Below are positions 1 to 10,000 of a stretch of 53,916 nt of DNA, piece after piece. The stretch spans positions 1 through 53,916 of the forward strand of contig JAKASE010000015.1 of assembly GCA_021819135.1 (NCBI GenBank), written 5' to 3'. The notes beneath the pieces were generated by a model. That model saw only the letters and a program-made list of their open reading frames with translations, did no database searches and was not told the origin of the DNA. Positions within the stretch are counted from its first letter, which is position 1. Each line of letters opens with the position of its first letter. This stretch comes from Thermoplasmata archaeon. GTDB lineage: Archaea; Thermoplasmatota; Thermoplasmata; Lutacidiplasmatales; UBA184. A program made the position numbers and the translations under genes.

Positions 1-184
1 CGGAGCGCAACAGGTCGACCAGTCGCTCTTCTTCTTGGTAGAGCAAGGCGACGGCCGTCTGGGCACCTTGGTCACGCGCTTCCTGGAACAGGTTGGTAAG
101 GTCTATCCGTCCGAACTCCTCTGCTTCAGTGGGTCCCGCCTCCGTGGGTTCCTGGTAGTCCCCACTCCGGCGAGACCCTCCCCA
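1..184 (-). CDS. Possible N-terminal part of a gene leaving the left edge, no in-frame start
   Basis: On the minus strand a stop-free frame runs from position 184 off the left edge. It reads like real protein: acidic at first, then the segments EEFGRIDLTNLFQEARDQG and VALLYQEEERLVDLLRS, probably helical. No ATG or GTG occurs in this frame after the stop codon at 185-187. An ATG at 185-183 lies one base out of frame, followed at once by a GGGG run. Losing one G there would give a start M-G-G-S-R-R joined to the frame above. This could be a frameshifted gene, an assembly error, or a chance open frame. The product is not recognised and too little is present to name a family. Confidence 0.3.
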
Positions 185-394
185 TCAACAAACGTTGGCA
201 CAGTACCCTGCGGGCTCCCCGCTCGCCGCGGCGTGATTCCTTCGCCGTTTCCAGCACCTTTCCCTCGCCCAGTAGGACTCCGGAAGTACCGGGCGACACC
301 CGACTCGGGTATCGCCCCGGTCGGGCAGAGACCGGGATACGTCCGCCCCGACGCGGACCTTAAGACGGACCGACCGTGAATCCCGGGTCGCTCC
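185..394. other. Left intergenic stretch, no gene seen
   Basis: About 210 bases between the possible left-edge gene and the MFS gene. Open frames here are short and lack coding character. The only element I can support is the TATA-like CTTAAG at 359-364, which serves the MFS gene. Confidence 0.4.
359..364 (+). promoter_or_regulatory. TATA-like box of MFS gene
   Basis: CTTAAG about 31-36 bases before the ATG at 395, the expected distance for an archaeal promoter giving a very short leader. The same hexamer precedes the genes starting at 29133 and 53744. Confidence 0.45.
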
Positions 395-1627
395 ATGGAG
401 CCCTCGGGACCGCTGCCGGAGGCCCGGCGTGTGCTCGGACTGAGCTCGCTCGGCCACTTCATCAATGACGGCACGACGTTCTTCGTGCCGGTCATCGCCG
501 CGCTGCTGGGTCCGGTCCGAGGGTTCTCTCCGCTCGACGTCACCATCCTCTTCGTCGTCTACTACGTGACCTCGGCGGTCCTCGGCCTCTTCGTGGGCTG
601 GTGGGCGGACCGCCATGGCCGCCCGGCCTACCTGATGGCCGTCGGGATCGGGCTCTTAGGTCTCGGCCTGTTCCTATTCTACGTCGTCCTGGCCGGGCTC
701 GGAGGACCGATCGGATACCCGGTAGCCCTGATCGCGGGGTCGGTCACCGGGTTCGCGACCTCGTTCTACCACCCGCTCGGCGCCTCGTTGCTTCAGCGTG
801 CCTTCCGGCCCGAACGGCGCGGCGTGGCGATGGGGATCAACGGGGCGGCGGGGAGCATCGGCCGGGCGAGCTATCCGGTCCTCTTCTTCCTCGTCACCCT
901 TGCGGTCGTCACCAGCGACGCGATCCTTCTGTTCGCCGCCTTCGGGGTCCTGGCCGCGTTCGCGATCGCGTCGGGGCTCCGATCGGTCGTGGCGGCCGAG
1001 CGGAAAGCGGTCCCCTCTACGGGCTCGAACGCTCGGGAGTCGGTGACCGGAGGGATCATTCGCCTCACCGGAGTCTCCTTCGTACGCTCCGTCGCAAGCC
1101 AGGGCGTCGCGGTCTGGATCCCGACGTACCTGACGGCCGTTCGGGGCGTTCCGGCCTCGGGAGCGCTCGGTCTCGCCGTGGCGGTGATGTATGTGGGCGG
1201 GATCCTCGGTCAGCCGGTCTTCGGCCTGCTCGTGAGCGTGGTCGACCGTCGCCTCCTGATCGGGCTCGCGTCGGCGGGCTCCGCGCTGACGACCCTCGGC
1301 TATCTGTTCACTGGCGGGGTGACCGCCGGGGTCCTGCTATTCCTGATCGGGTTCTTCACGTTCAGCGCGTTCCCGCTCCTCATGACCCTCTCGGCCGAGT
1401 ACGTCCCGAGCGGCCCGTCCTCCCTCGCGAACGCGCTCGTCTTCGGTCTCGGATCGGGCGGGGGGAGCACGGTCGGTCCCCTGATCGTCGGCGCGATCGC
1501 CGCGGGCGGCTACGCGCTTCTCACCACCGGTCTCGAAGCGATGGTCGCGCTCGGGATCGTGTCCGCGTTCCTGGTCCTGCTGCTTCCACCCGTGGGGCGG
1601 GCGGCCCGAGTCTCCCTCTTCGGCTGA
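395..1627 (+). CDS. MFS transporter
   Basis: A 410-residue polytopic membrane protein with about 12 hydrophobic helices, the usual size of a major facilitator superfamily permease. The loop between the second and third helices holds GWWADRHGRPAYL, matching the family motif G-x-x-x-D-R-x-G-R. The equivalent loop in the second half reads VSVVDRRLLIG. The fold implies secondary transport across the cytoplasmic membrane; the substrate cannot be told from sequence. The ATG at 395 is chosen because a TATA-like CTTAAG lies about 33 bases upstream and the protein starts shortly before the first helix. It stands alone; the next gene starts 78 bases downstream with its own TATA-like sequence. It could export a metabolite or drug, and nothing ties it directly to the glycan genes further on. 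Confidence 0.85.
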   Translation: MEPSGPLPEARRVLGLSSLGHFINDGTTFFVPVIAALLGPVRGFSPLDVTILFVVYYVTSAVLGLFVGWWADRHGRPAYLMAVGIGLLGLGLFLFYVVLAGLGGPIGYPVALIAGSVTGFATSFYHPLGASLLQRAFRPERRGVAMGINGAAGSIGRASYPVLFFLVTLAVVTSDAILLFAAFGVLAAFAIASGLRSVVAAERKAVPSTGSNARESVTGGIIRLTGVSFVRSVASQGVAVWIPTYLTAVRGVPASGALGLAVAVMYVGGILGQPVFGLLVSVVDRRLLIGLASAGSALTTLGYLFTGGVTAGVLLFLIGFFTFSAFPLLMTLSAEYVPSGPSSLANALVFGLGSGGGSTVGPLIVGAIAAGGYALLTTGLEAMVALGIVSAFLVLLLPPVGRAARVSLFG

Positions 1628-1705
1628 GTCGGACGAGTTCCGCGCGCGCCCGGACCCGGGGGAAGGCTATTTGGCCGATCGGGACAAGTTGCCCCCGGGT
1701 ACCGG

Positions 1706-2920
1706 ATGGCCGGCGCTGGTGTGAACCCGTGGACGGGACCTGTCTCCGGGCCGAGCGCCCCCACTCGTCGCCAGGGAGGTTCCCTGAATCGCCGGCGCCT
1801 CGCGGGCTACGCAGGAACGGTGGCCATCCTGGTCGTTGCGCTCCTCCTCCTCGCCTGGGTCTTGTCCGCCGGCGGGGCCCCGAGCTCGACGGGACCCGGC
1901 CCCGGTCTCCTCACGTATCGTGGGGCCGAGCCGGTCGCGAATTCTTCCGTCTCGGGGTACCCGGGCTCCCCGTGGGTTGCCCGGTTGGCGGTCGGGATCG
2001 ACAGTCCGGTGGGAGCCACGGTCCCGGTGAACCTGAGCCTCGCGACCGGCCTCAGTTGCACTTTGACCCCGAGCTCCGGAACCTCCACCAACGTCACGGT
2101 CCCGGCGTTCTTCGGGAACCTGAGCGAAGGGACCTCGCCCCTCTGGGAGTTCGCCTTCGTCGATGCCTCCGGCACGGTCGCGCTCGTCAGCGTGACGAAT
2201 GGGGTTTCGACGGTCCTCGGGACCCTTACCGGGGCATGCGCAACGCTTTTCGGGCTCCTGTCGCCGATCCCGGCGAACGTCATCGACAGCTCGGTGGCCG
2301 CTGCCGCAGTGGCGGCGGACGCCCGGCCTCTCCTGACCAATCCGACGAACACGTCGGGTCTCTTCGTGCTGACCGGGGGGTACAACCTCCCCGGCTTCTC
2401 GGCCGGACCTCAGTGGCACGTCGTCTACACCACATGCTCCCTCGCGGTCCCCACCTCCGCCTCGGGACTGACGTTCAACGCCACCGTGGACGCGTTCTCC
2501 GGAGCGGTCGTTTCGAACCTCACCCAGACGGTCTCCTGCACGGTGCCGGCCGGGCCCACCAGCGTGCCGCTCGGAACGGCCCTGTCGGTCGGCCTCACCT
2601 CGTCGTTCTCTCGCACGACCTCGTGGGGATACAATCTCACGGTGCTCTCGGCCGCGGACAGCATCGCCTGGGGGAACCTCACGGTGTCGGTCACCAACGT
2701 CACGGGATCGGCCGTTTCTGGCTGGACCCTTACGGCCGTCCACGGGAGCGTGACGGTTGCGGTCTGGGATCCCACGACTTCGAGCTGGTCAGGGAGTCCT
2801 TCGCAGTCGATCGCCGTATCGGACCAGCTTCTCCTGCGTTCCACGAGTTCCCTCGCGGGAGACTCGATCGTCATCGCGGGCGCCGGCAGTTTCACTGGAA
2901 CGGAATCGATCGCTCTGTAG
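1706..2920 (+). CDS. Secreted, membrane-anchored protein of unknown function
   Basis: A 404-residue protein with a short basic N-terminus and one strong hydrophobic helix at about residues 36-53 (GTVAILVVALLLLAWVLSAG). This would act as an uncleaved anchor or signal peptide, leaving about 350 residues outside the cell. The exterior part is rich in Thr, Ser, Gly and Val, has several N-x-S/T sequons, and looks all-beta. Scattered cysteines may form disulfides. It lacks the GLPSGT repeat and C-terminal membrane helix of other surface proteins here. The ATG at 1706 is supported by a GGCTATTTGG sequence about 35 bases upstream. Not recognised as a family; calling it an envelope protein is an inference from topology. 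Confidence 0.7.
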   Translation: MAGAGVNPWTGPVSGPSAPTRRQGGSLNRRRLAGYAGTVAILVVALLLLAWVLSAGGAPSSTGPGPGLLTYRGAEPVANSSVSGYPGSPWVARLAVGIDSPVGATVPVNLSLATGLSCTLTPSSGTSTNVTVPAFFGNLSEGTSPLWEFAFVDASGTVALVSVTNGVSTVLGTLTGACATLFGLLSPIPANVIDSSVAAAAVAADARPLLTNPTNTSGLFVLTGGYNLPGFSAGPQWHVVYTTCSLAVPTSASGLTFNATVDAFSGAVVSNLTQTVSCTVPAGPTSVPLGTALSVGLTSSFSRTTSWGYNLTVLSAADSIAWGNLTVSVTNVTGSAVSGWTLTAVHGSVTVAVWDPTTSSWSGSPSQSIAVSDQLLLRSTSSLAGDSIVIAGAGSFTGTESIAL

Positions 2921-2998
2921 ACCGTCCCCGTCGGGAGTGGACCGACCGGCGGGCTATCCGAACCGGATCCGTCTCCTCCCGGGGATTACGTCACGAGT

Positions 2999-3958
2999 TC
3001 AGCGGGAGGTAAGCCCCGCATCCGGGTGGGCGCGCCAGTGGTCGAGCGCTTCCTGGATCGTGCGCTCGAGCGGGATCTTCGGCTGGAACCCGAGCGCCCG
3101 TAGGCGCGTGGTGTCGGCGGTGTTCTCCGGCTCGTCGGTCGGACGGAGGCGGGCGGGGTCCTGCTCGATCCGCACGGGGACCCGGGCGAGCCCGACCAGC
3201 GTCTCCGCGATCCAGCGGATCGAGTAGCTCTGGCCGGCGCCGATATTGACCGGCTCGAGAGGTCGCCCCCGCTCGAAGACGAGCCACATCGCCTCGATCA
3301 CGTCGCGGATGTCGGAGACGTCCCGGCGGGGATCGAGATTTCCGACCTTGAGGACGCGGTCGGTCGGGCTCCGCTCGAGCGCGGCGACCTGGCGGGCGAA
3401 GTCGTTGAGCGCGTCTCCGGTCTTGCCCGGACCCGTGGTGCCGAAGAGGCGGGACCGCACGATCCGTAGATCGAAGTTCATCGCGTACTGGGCCGAGAGC
3501 ATGTCCTGGCAGGCCTTCGAGACCCCGTAGGGGTTGGTGGCGTTCAGCGGGGCGTCTTCCGCGATCGGGAGCGTCCTCGGGATCCCGTACGCCGCCCCCG
3601 AGGCCGCGAGCAGCGTAGACGAGTGCGGGACCTCCTGGCGCAAGGCCTCGTAGAGGTAGATCGTCCCCAGCACGTTCGTGCGGAAGGTGTCCGCCGGATC
3701 GGCCCACGCCTTCTTCGCGTAGGCCTGCGCGGCGAGATGAAACACTCCCTCGGGCCGGACGGTCCGGACCAGGTGCTCCACTCCCTCGCGGTCCTGCATG
3801 CTGAGGCGTTCCCACTGGATCCCGTCCTTCGGGACCCCGGGGACGCTGAGCTCGCTTGGCCCGAGATACGTCGCCACGACCTCATGGCCCCGGGCGACGG
3901 CCGAGGCGGCGAGGTACCGCCCGATGAACCCGGAGGCGCCGGTGATCAGGAGCTTCAC
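2999..3958 (-). CDS. NAD-dependent sugar-nucleotide epimerase/dehydratase (SDR)
   Basis: A 319-residue extended short-chain dehydrogenase of the type acting on nucleotide sugars, such as GDP-mannose 4,6-dehydratase, GDP-4-keto-6-deoxymannose reductase or UDP-glucose 4-epimerase. The Rossmann motif GASGFIGRYL is at residues 7-16. The catalytic YGVSK (Y-x-x-x-K) is near residue 143, preceded by the Ser/Thr-rich strand AASGAAYG. The substrate-binding half includes PVNIGAGQSYSIRWIAE and PTDEPENTADTTRLRALGF, typical of this family. It would make an activated sugar for the glycosyltransferases in this window. The product cannot be assigned by eye; an RmlD/GDP-6-deoxy-talose-type reductase is possible. 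A TATA-like GATATAGG at 4045-4052 would give a leader of roughly 60-70 bases. Confidence 0.88.
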   Translation of the reverse strand: MKLLITGASGFIGRYLAASAVARGHEVVATYLGPSELSVPGVPKDGIQWERLSMQDREGVEHLVRTVRPEGVFHLAAQAYAKKAWADPADTFRTNVLGTIYLYEALRQEVPHSSTLLAASGAAYGIPRTLPIAEDAPLNATNPYGVSKACQDMLSAQYAMNFDLRIVRSRLFGTTGPGKTGDALNDFARQVAALERSPTDRVLKVGNLDPRRDVSDIRDVIEAMWLVFERGRPLEPVNIGAGQSYSIRWIAETLVGLARVPVRIEQDPARLRPTDEPENTADTTRLRALGFQPKIPLERTIQEALDHWRAHPDAGLTSR

Positions 3959-4205
3959 GCTGTCCTCTCGAACGGGACCCGCCCGGCCACGGACGACCGG
4001 CGCCGGGGGGAGGCCCGATCGCTACCGCGGTGGTCGGCAGAGGAGATATAGGAATCGGCTTGCCGCAGCTCACGAACCACCCGCCGGGACGGTCGTAGGG
4101 CCGCAAGCCGTACCGCCTCGGATCGGCATTACGGACCGGAGCCCGGATGCGGGCCCGACGGGCGTTTCCAGGACCGGGGACCCCGAACGGCAGTTCGGGG
4201 AGGGC

Positions 4206-7016
4206 TCACGGCGAAGGCACGGAGGGGCTGGGCGGGCTCGTATCCCCCGGTTCGGGAGTCGGGGCAGGGGTCGGGGTGGCATCGGGCGCGACCACCGGGT
4301 TCACCGCACCGGAGGGGGGCGTCGGTGGCACGGGGCTAGCCTGGCTGCGGGGGGGGCGCCGAGAGAGGATGTACGCCACGACGACGAGCATCCCCGCGAC
4401 GAAGAGGGCAACGACCAGGAATGTTTCGGGCTGGGAAAGTCCCGAGCTCTGGCTAACGGACCCGAACGAGATCGTGACGGTCTGGTTCGCGTTGGAGACG
4501 TGCACGGAGCCCGAGGAGGGGTTCGACGCGAGCCCCGCGGCGGACGGCACGGCGAACGGGAAGGTGCCGATGGTCTCGTTGAACACGATCGTCGACCCGG
4601 TGGTATGCTGGGTGACCCCGTTCAGCGTGACGGACCAGGTGTACCCGCTCGGGATGCCCAGCTCCCGGAACGTGACCGTGAAGAGCGCCCTCACGAAGAC
4701 GACCGGGACCACCGCCGACTGGCCCTGGACCGTGACGTTCCCCGAGGTCGGCCGGGGGGCGTAGACGCCGTAGAGAGGGATGACGTAGGCATAGGTCCCG
4801 TTGTTGACGAAGAAGGTGAGGTTGGCGGTCGTCGAGGTGCCGATGGCTCCGTTGAGCTGCACCGACCACTGGGCGCCGCTTGGAAGCCCGGTGGCGCTGA
4901 ACGTGACCGAATAGGCCTTCAGTATGAACACCACCGAGACGTTGAACGGCGCGCCCGCCACCGTCACCTGTCCCGTGGGGACCTCGGGCGTCCAGCTCAG
5001 GTTGGACGACGCGGCGGAGTAGAGATACGTCCCGTTCGCGAGCGGCACCCCGCCGCTCGCACTGGTGAAGGAGAACGTCCCGACGTGGGTGAGGTTCGAG
5101 GCGAACGAGACGTTCACCGACCAGCCGGTCCCGCGGGGGAGCCCGGTTTCGTTGAAGCGGATCCCGTATGCGAACGGCTTGAAGTTGATCGTGAAGTACG
5201 CTGTGGTTCCGTGGACCCGCACGCTGCCGTTCGGGTTCTTCGTCACGAAGCCGGGAACCGGAGGTACGACGTACGGGTACGTCCCGTTGGGCTCCATGAA
5301 CGTGATCGCCGGCCCGGTAGTGTACTGGGCCGCGCCGAAGACCACGATTGACCAGTTGGTCCCGGCGAACAGCCCCGACTCGTTGAACGTGAGCGCGTAG
5401 AGGAAGTGCGTGAAGTTCACGCTGAGGTAGAGGGGAACGCCGTAGACCACCGTGAACGACCCGCCCTGCGCTCCGTAGGTCCGGTTCGCCGCCTGTGCCG
5501 AGAAGTTGTACGTGCCGTTCGGAAGCTGGTAGACGATCGATGCGGTGGTGGAATTGGCCGAGAGCCTCCCCGTCAGGTTGACCCACCACGGCATTCCGGC
5601 CGGGAGTCCAGAGGCGGTGAACGTGACCGAGGTGTTCAGTTCAACGAACTGTATGCTGACGGTGATGGGTAGGCCATTTACCGTAAAGGTCCCCGAAGCC
5701 TGGACCGGCTCCCAGCGCTTGTCCTGGCACGCGATCGTGAAGCTGTAGGTATTGTTCGGCAGATTGAGGACGATCGGGCTGCCGATCCCCGGATGGGGGG
5801 AAGCGATGGGACTGGTCAGGTTGATCCACCATTTGGCCGGAGAGGAGCCGAGGCCGGTCTCGTTCACCGTGACGTTGTAGAGGACCGAGGACCACACGAT
5901 CACGACCGGGTTCGGCGTGCTCCCCGTGACGTTGTCCCATCCCGAGTTGGGGGTGGCGGTGTAGCCGGCGATAGGAAGGACAGTGAAGGTGTAGGTGCCG
6001 TTGGGGATCCCCTTGAAGTTGATGATCTGGGTCGTCGAAGACTGGATCCCCCCATCAAAGGAGACGCTCCACGAGGTCCCGGCCGGGAGCCCGGCGGCCT
6101 GCCGGAAGAACTCGACGGTGAAGGTCACCTCCGAGAATGCTACGGCCACGGTGACGGGCTGGTTCCCGACGGTGAAGGAGCCCCCCGCGGCGCTCCAACT
6201 GCTGTTCGACGCGCTCACCGAGAAGGAGTAGGTCCCAATGGGCACGGACTTGAACGTCATCGAAGTGGCGCTCGAGGTCTGGGAACCGATGCCGGGGATT
6301 GTCACGGTCCAAGTCATCCCTCCGGGAAGGCCCGTCTCGCTGAAGGTGACGTCGGAGGCGACGAGGGAGAAAGTGATCGTGTAGCCGAAGTTGCTGGTCA
6401 GTGTTCCGCCGCCGGACGCCGGAGAGGGGCTATAGGAGCTGTTCAGGGAGGTCACGGTGAAAGAGTAGACCGTCCCGTTCGGGAGGGTCGTCGAGAGGCT
6501 CGGTCCAGTGGTGGTGCCTATGCTCAGCCCGTTGACGCTTACGCTCCACATGTTGCCCGCGGGGAGGGTCGATTGAGAGAACGTCAAGGTGTAGAGGACC
6601 TGGCTCCACACGATGGGGACGGTGGTGTTGCCCGTGAGATCGACCGTGCCGGACGAGGGATTCGGGGAGTAAGAGCCCCCGCCCGTGATCGAGTAGGTGT
6701 AGATGGCCGGGTATAGGGAGAACGATACCACCGAGTTCCCATTATTGCTCGACACCAGAGAACCGTTCAGCGTCACGGTCCACGACGGGTTCCCCGAGAA
6801 CCCCGTGGAACTGAAGTTCAGATAGTACTGGCCGGCCGCCAGGGACGCGGAGATGACCGCGGTCGGGGTTCCCCGATCCGCTACGGTGGCGCCGGAGTCG
6901 AATCCTCCCGTCAGGATCCCCAGCGAGCTCGCCAGCAGGAGGCCGACCGCCAGGAGCGCGGTCCAACGACCTCGCGAGGGGACCCTACGCGACGATACGA
7001 CCGGCACTGGCACCAT
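4206..7016 (-). CDS. Large surface protein with ten ~80-residue beta repeats
   Basis: A 936-residue secreted protein. The N-terminal hydrophobic helix (about residues 17-37, TALLAVGLLLASSLGILTGG) is a signal peptide or anchor. Ten tandem repeats of about 80 residues follow, each built around a core like TFxETGLPxGTxWSVxLNG, then NGTYxFxV and a closing PxSGxVxV strand. This repeat is frequent in surface proteins of Thermoplasmata and looks like an Ig-like sandwich. A membrane helix (LVVALFVAGMLVVVAYIL) and a Pro/Thr-rich tail end the protein, so it is likely anchored with the repeats outside. Sequons (N-x-S/T) are dense, consistent with N-glycosylation. Repeats 5-7 match repeats 4-6 of the protein at 24154-27771 in order. 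It probably serves in the envelope or in adhesion; no enzyme domain is visible. Confidence 0.85.
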   Translation of the reverse strand: MVPVPVVSSRRVPSRGRWTALLAVGLLLASSLGILTGGFDSGATVADRGTPTAVISASLAAGQYYLNFSSTGFSGNPSWTVTLNGSLVSSNNGNSVVSFSLYPAIYTYSITGGGSYSPNPSSGTVDLTGNTTVPIVWSQVLYTLTFSQSTLPAGNMWSVSVNGLSIGTTTGPSLSTTLPNGTVYSFTVTSLNSSYSPSPASGGGTLTSNFGYTITFSLVASDVTFSETGLPGGMTWTVTIPGIGSQTSSATSMTFKSVPIGTYSFSVSASNSSWSAAGGSFTVGNQPVTVAVAFSEVTFTVEFFRQAAGLPAGTSWSVSFDGGIQSSTTQIINFKGIPNGTYTFTVLPIAGYTATPNSGWDNVTGSTPNPVVIVWSSVLYNVTVNETGLGSSPAKWWINLTSPIASPHPGIGSPIVLNLPNNTYSFTIACQDKRWEPVQASGTFTVNGLPITVSIQFVELNTSVTFTASGLPAGMPWWVNLTGRLSANSTTASIVYQLPNGTYNFSAQAANRTYGAQGGSFTVVYGVPLYLSVNFTHFLYALTFNESGLFAGTNWSIVVFGAAQYTTGPAITFMEPNGTYPYVVPPVPGFVTKNPNGSVRVHGTTAYFTINFKPFAYGIRFNETGLPRGTGWSVNVSFASNLTHVGTFSFTSASGGVPLANGTYLYSAASSNLSWTPEVPTGQVTVAGAPFNVSVVFILKAYSVTFSATGLPSGAQWSVQLNGAIGTSTTANLTFFVNNGTYAYVIPLYGVYAPRPTSGNVTVQGQSAVVPVVFVRALFTVTFRELGIPSGYTWSVTLNGVTQHTTGSTIVFNETIGTFPFAVPSAAGLASNPSSGSVHVSNANQTVTISFGSVSQSSGLSQPETFLVVALFVAGMLVVVAYILSRRPPRSQASPVPPTPPSGAVNPVVAPDATPTPAPTPEPGDTSPPSPSVPSP

Positions 7017-7048
7017 GGGCCCGGTGGCCCATCCAACGGGCGGCTCCG

Positions 7049-7058
7049 AAGATAAAGG
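7049..7058 (-). promoter_or_regulatory. TATA-like box of the ten-repeat protein gene
   Basis: Minus-strand CCTTTATCTT about 35 bases before the ATG at 7016. It touches the stop codon of the Kelch/PKD gene upstream, so this gene probably has its own promoter despite the short gap. Confidence 0.5.
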
Positions 7059-10000
7059 TCACCGGCCCCCCTCGGACGGGCCCTTCCCTTCGGAGCCCCC
7101 ACTCGATCCCTTGTCGGAGGGGACCTTCGCGCGCTTACGGCGTCCACGGACGACCCACGCGACCGCGCCGATCACCACGAGCGCGAGAAGGGCGAGGACG
7201 AGATACCCGTACGGCGTGGGAAGGCCCAGGAACGTCGAGACCGACGGGCTCGTCACGGTCACGGAGAGCGAACCGGTCGCGACCCGACCGAACACGTCGG
7301 TGACGTTGACCTGCACGTGGAACGTGCCGGTCGAGGACGGCTGGCAGGTGAACGACGACTGGTCCGCCGGGTTGCATCCAGAGGGTAGACCCGAGTAGGC
7401 GTAGCTGAACGGACCGGTACCGCCCGAGACCGTCACGGTAAACGTGAGGGTGCTTCCGGTCGACACGGAGGTCGGGCTCACGGTGAACGCCGACACGGTC
7501 GGCGCGGGGGCCACGGTGATGTTCGTGCGAGCGACGGAGGAGACCCCCGCCGAGTCGTTGGCCCAGAAGACGACCTCGTAAGTGCCTGCCGAGGAGAACG
7601 AGTGGGTGGGCGTCTCGGTCGTGGCCGTCGATCCGTCGCCGAACTCCCAGGCGTACGAGATCGGCGTAACGCCACCAGTGGTGGCCCCGGTGAAGGAGAT
7701 CGGCACCCCGACGTCCGCCGAGGTGACCGAAGACGTGACGGTCGCCGAGAGCCGCGCCGCGATGTGAACGGTGACCGTCGCCTGGGCGCTCACTCCCACC
7801 GAGTCGTTCGCGTAGGCACTGACGATGTACGACCCGGCAGAGGCGTAGGTGTGCGTCACCGACGTGCCGGACCCGGTACCACCATCCCCGAACAGCCAGG
7901 AGTAGGAGATGGGGACCACGCCGCCGGTCAGCGACGCGCTCAGCACGATCGGCGCCCCGGCTTCGCCGACCGCGGGGGTCGCCGAGATCGTGAGCACCGG
8001 CGCGGCGACCACCGTGATCGTTTGGGTGGCGTTCGCGGTCTGGTGGAGCGCGTCGGTCACGACGAGCACCACGGGGTACGAGCCCGGGGTCGCGTAGGCG
8101 TGGGTCGCGTTCTGCGTGGTGCTGGTGGATCCATCCCGGAAGTTCCAGAGATACTGGAAGGGCGCGGTCCCGCTCGATGCGGTGCCGTTGAACGTGACCG
8201 CAACGCCGGCGTCGACGGTTGTCGGGGCGGCGAGGATCGCGGCCGAGGGCAGGGCATGGACGGTGACGGTGAGGGTCGCGTTGTACGTGTCGCCCACACT
8301 ATCGTTCACGTAGACGCGGGCCGTGTAGACTCCCGCAACGGTGTAGACATGTGACGTCGAGTTGTTCGACTGCGCGCCGACCCCGGTGCCGTCCCCGAAC
8401 TGCCAGGCGTACGAGATCGGGGCCACTCCCCCGATGGCGGTCGTGTTGAACTGCGCCGGAACGCCGACATCGGTCGTGGAGGGATGGACCGAGATGGAGG
8501 CCGCGACCTTCGGTTCGATGAGGACCGTCACGTTGGCCGTGACGGACGCCCCGACCGAGTCGGAGACCACGATGGTGACATTGTAGATCCCGGCTACGGA
8601 GTAGGCATGCGTCGCGTTCTCCGTGGCCGCGGTGGACCCGTCTCCGAACGACCACAGGTACGAGTAGGGTCCGGTCCCGCCAGTCCGCGTCGAGTTGAAG
8701 GCGATCGAGTAGGCCGGCACGGCAGCCACGACCCCGTTCAACGCGGCGGGCACCGTCGTCAAGGCCACGGTCATCGACGGATTCACCACGACCGTCACGT
8801 TCGCGCTGGTCACGTCGTGCGTGGGTAGCTTCGAGTCCGTGACTGTGACGGTGGCGAGGTACGTTCCCGGAGCGGCGTAGGTGTGGGAAGGGCTCGCGGT
8901 CGATCCCGTTCCCCCGTCCCCGAAGGTCCAGGCGTAACTGTAGGGAAGGACCCCGGCCGCCGCGGAGACGCCAAAGCCGACCGGAACTCCGACATCCGTC
9001 GGGTTCGGGCTCGCGCTTGCCTCGGCCGTGAAGGCGACCCAGATCCAGGTGTCCGATAGGGTGGAGGTCGCGCCCGTGCCCCCGAACTCAGCGATGTACT
9101 GGGCGTTCCGGACGTACGCCAGCCCCGCGTCGACCCGACCGGGAGGGCTCGTGGCCGGCTTGAAGTCGGTCCAGTTCCCGGAGATGAACCCCCAGGTGTC
9201 GTTGAACAGGTGGGTGAAATTGTATCCGCCCGTCAGCACGACGTACCCGTTGTACGGCTGGAACGCCGCTTCGGCACCGTAGCGGGGCGGTGGAGAGGGT
9301 CCCGTCATCGAGGGCGTGAGGTTGGTCCACTGATGGGTGACACTGTGGAACGCCCACGTGTCGTTGAGCAGCACCGAGCCGTTCAGACCGCCGAAGAGGA
9401 TCGCCGCGGCGTCTGGCCCGTCATAGGTGAAGGCCATGCCGTACCGGCCCGACGGGTGCGTCGAGAGGGCGAGCCGAGTCCACGCGGTGCCGTTGAACTC
9501 CCAGGTGTCGGAGAAGGTCCCGGTCGCGTTCTTCCCGCCGAACAGGACCGACTCGTTGAGCGGAGTGGCGGCGAAGGTGAACCCCGCCATGGAACGGGGG
9601 GCGGGGGCGGGGCCGCCGGTCACGTTGCTCCAGGCGCCGTGAACGAACTCCCAGGTGTCGTTGAGATACTTCGTGCCCCCGGCGAACCCGCCGAACAGGA
9701 CCACGCCGCCCAGCGCGCTGCTGTACGTCGCGGCCGAGTCGGAGCGGGGGGACGGGGCGACGCTCAGCGAGAGATCGGTCCACGCGCCGTTCGAGAAGCC
9801 CCAGGTCGCGTTGGAGTAGAGGGAGCCGGTGAAACCTCCGAAGAGGATCGCATAGTCGCTCGACGCAACGTAGACGAGGCTGGCGCCGGAGAGCGCGGGG
9901 GGATGGCCGCCCGGGGTCGCCTCGCTCCACCGCGTGGCGTTGAAGGTCCAGGTGTCGCTGGCATAGACCCCGCCGCCGCTGTACCCGCCCCACTGGACGA

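Noticed and set aside
601-3012. 803-residue plus-strand open frame across the MFS and secreted-protein genes
   Set aside because: It overlaps two genes with clear membrane or secreted character and is an Arg/Pro/Gly-rich shadow caused by high GC at third positions.
3798-5351. 517-residue plus-strand open frame
   Set aside because: It lies opposite the epimerase and the repeat protein, both with recognisable motifs, and has a shadow-frame composition (Arg, Gly, Asp, Glu) with no domain.
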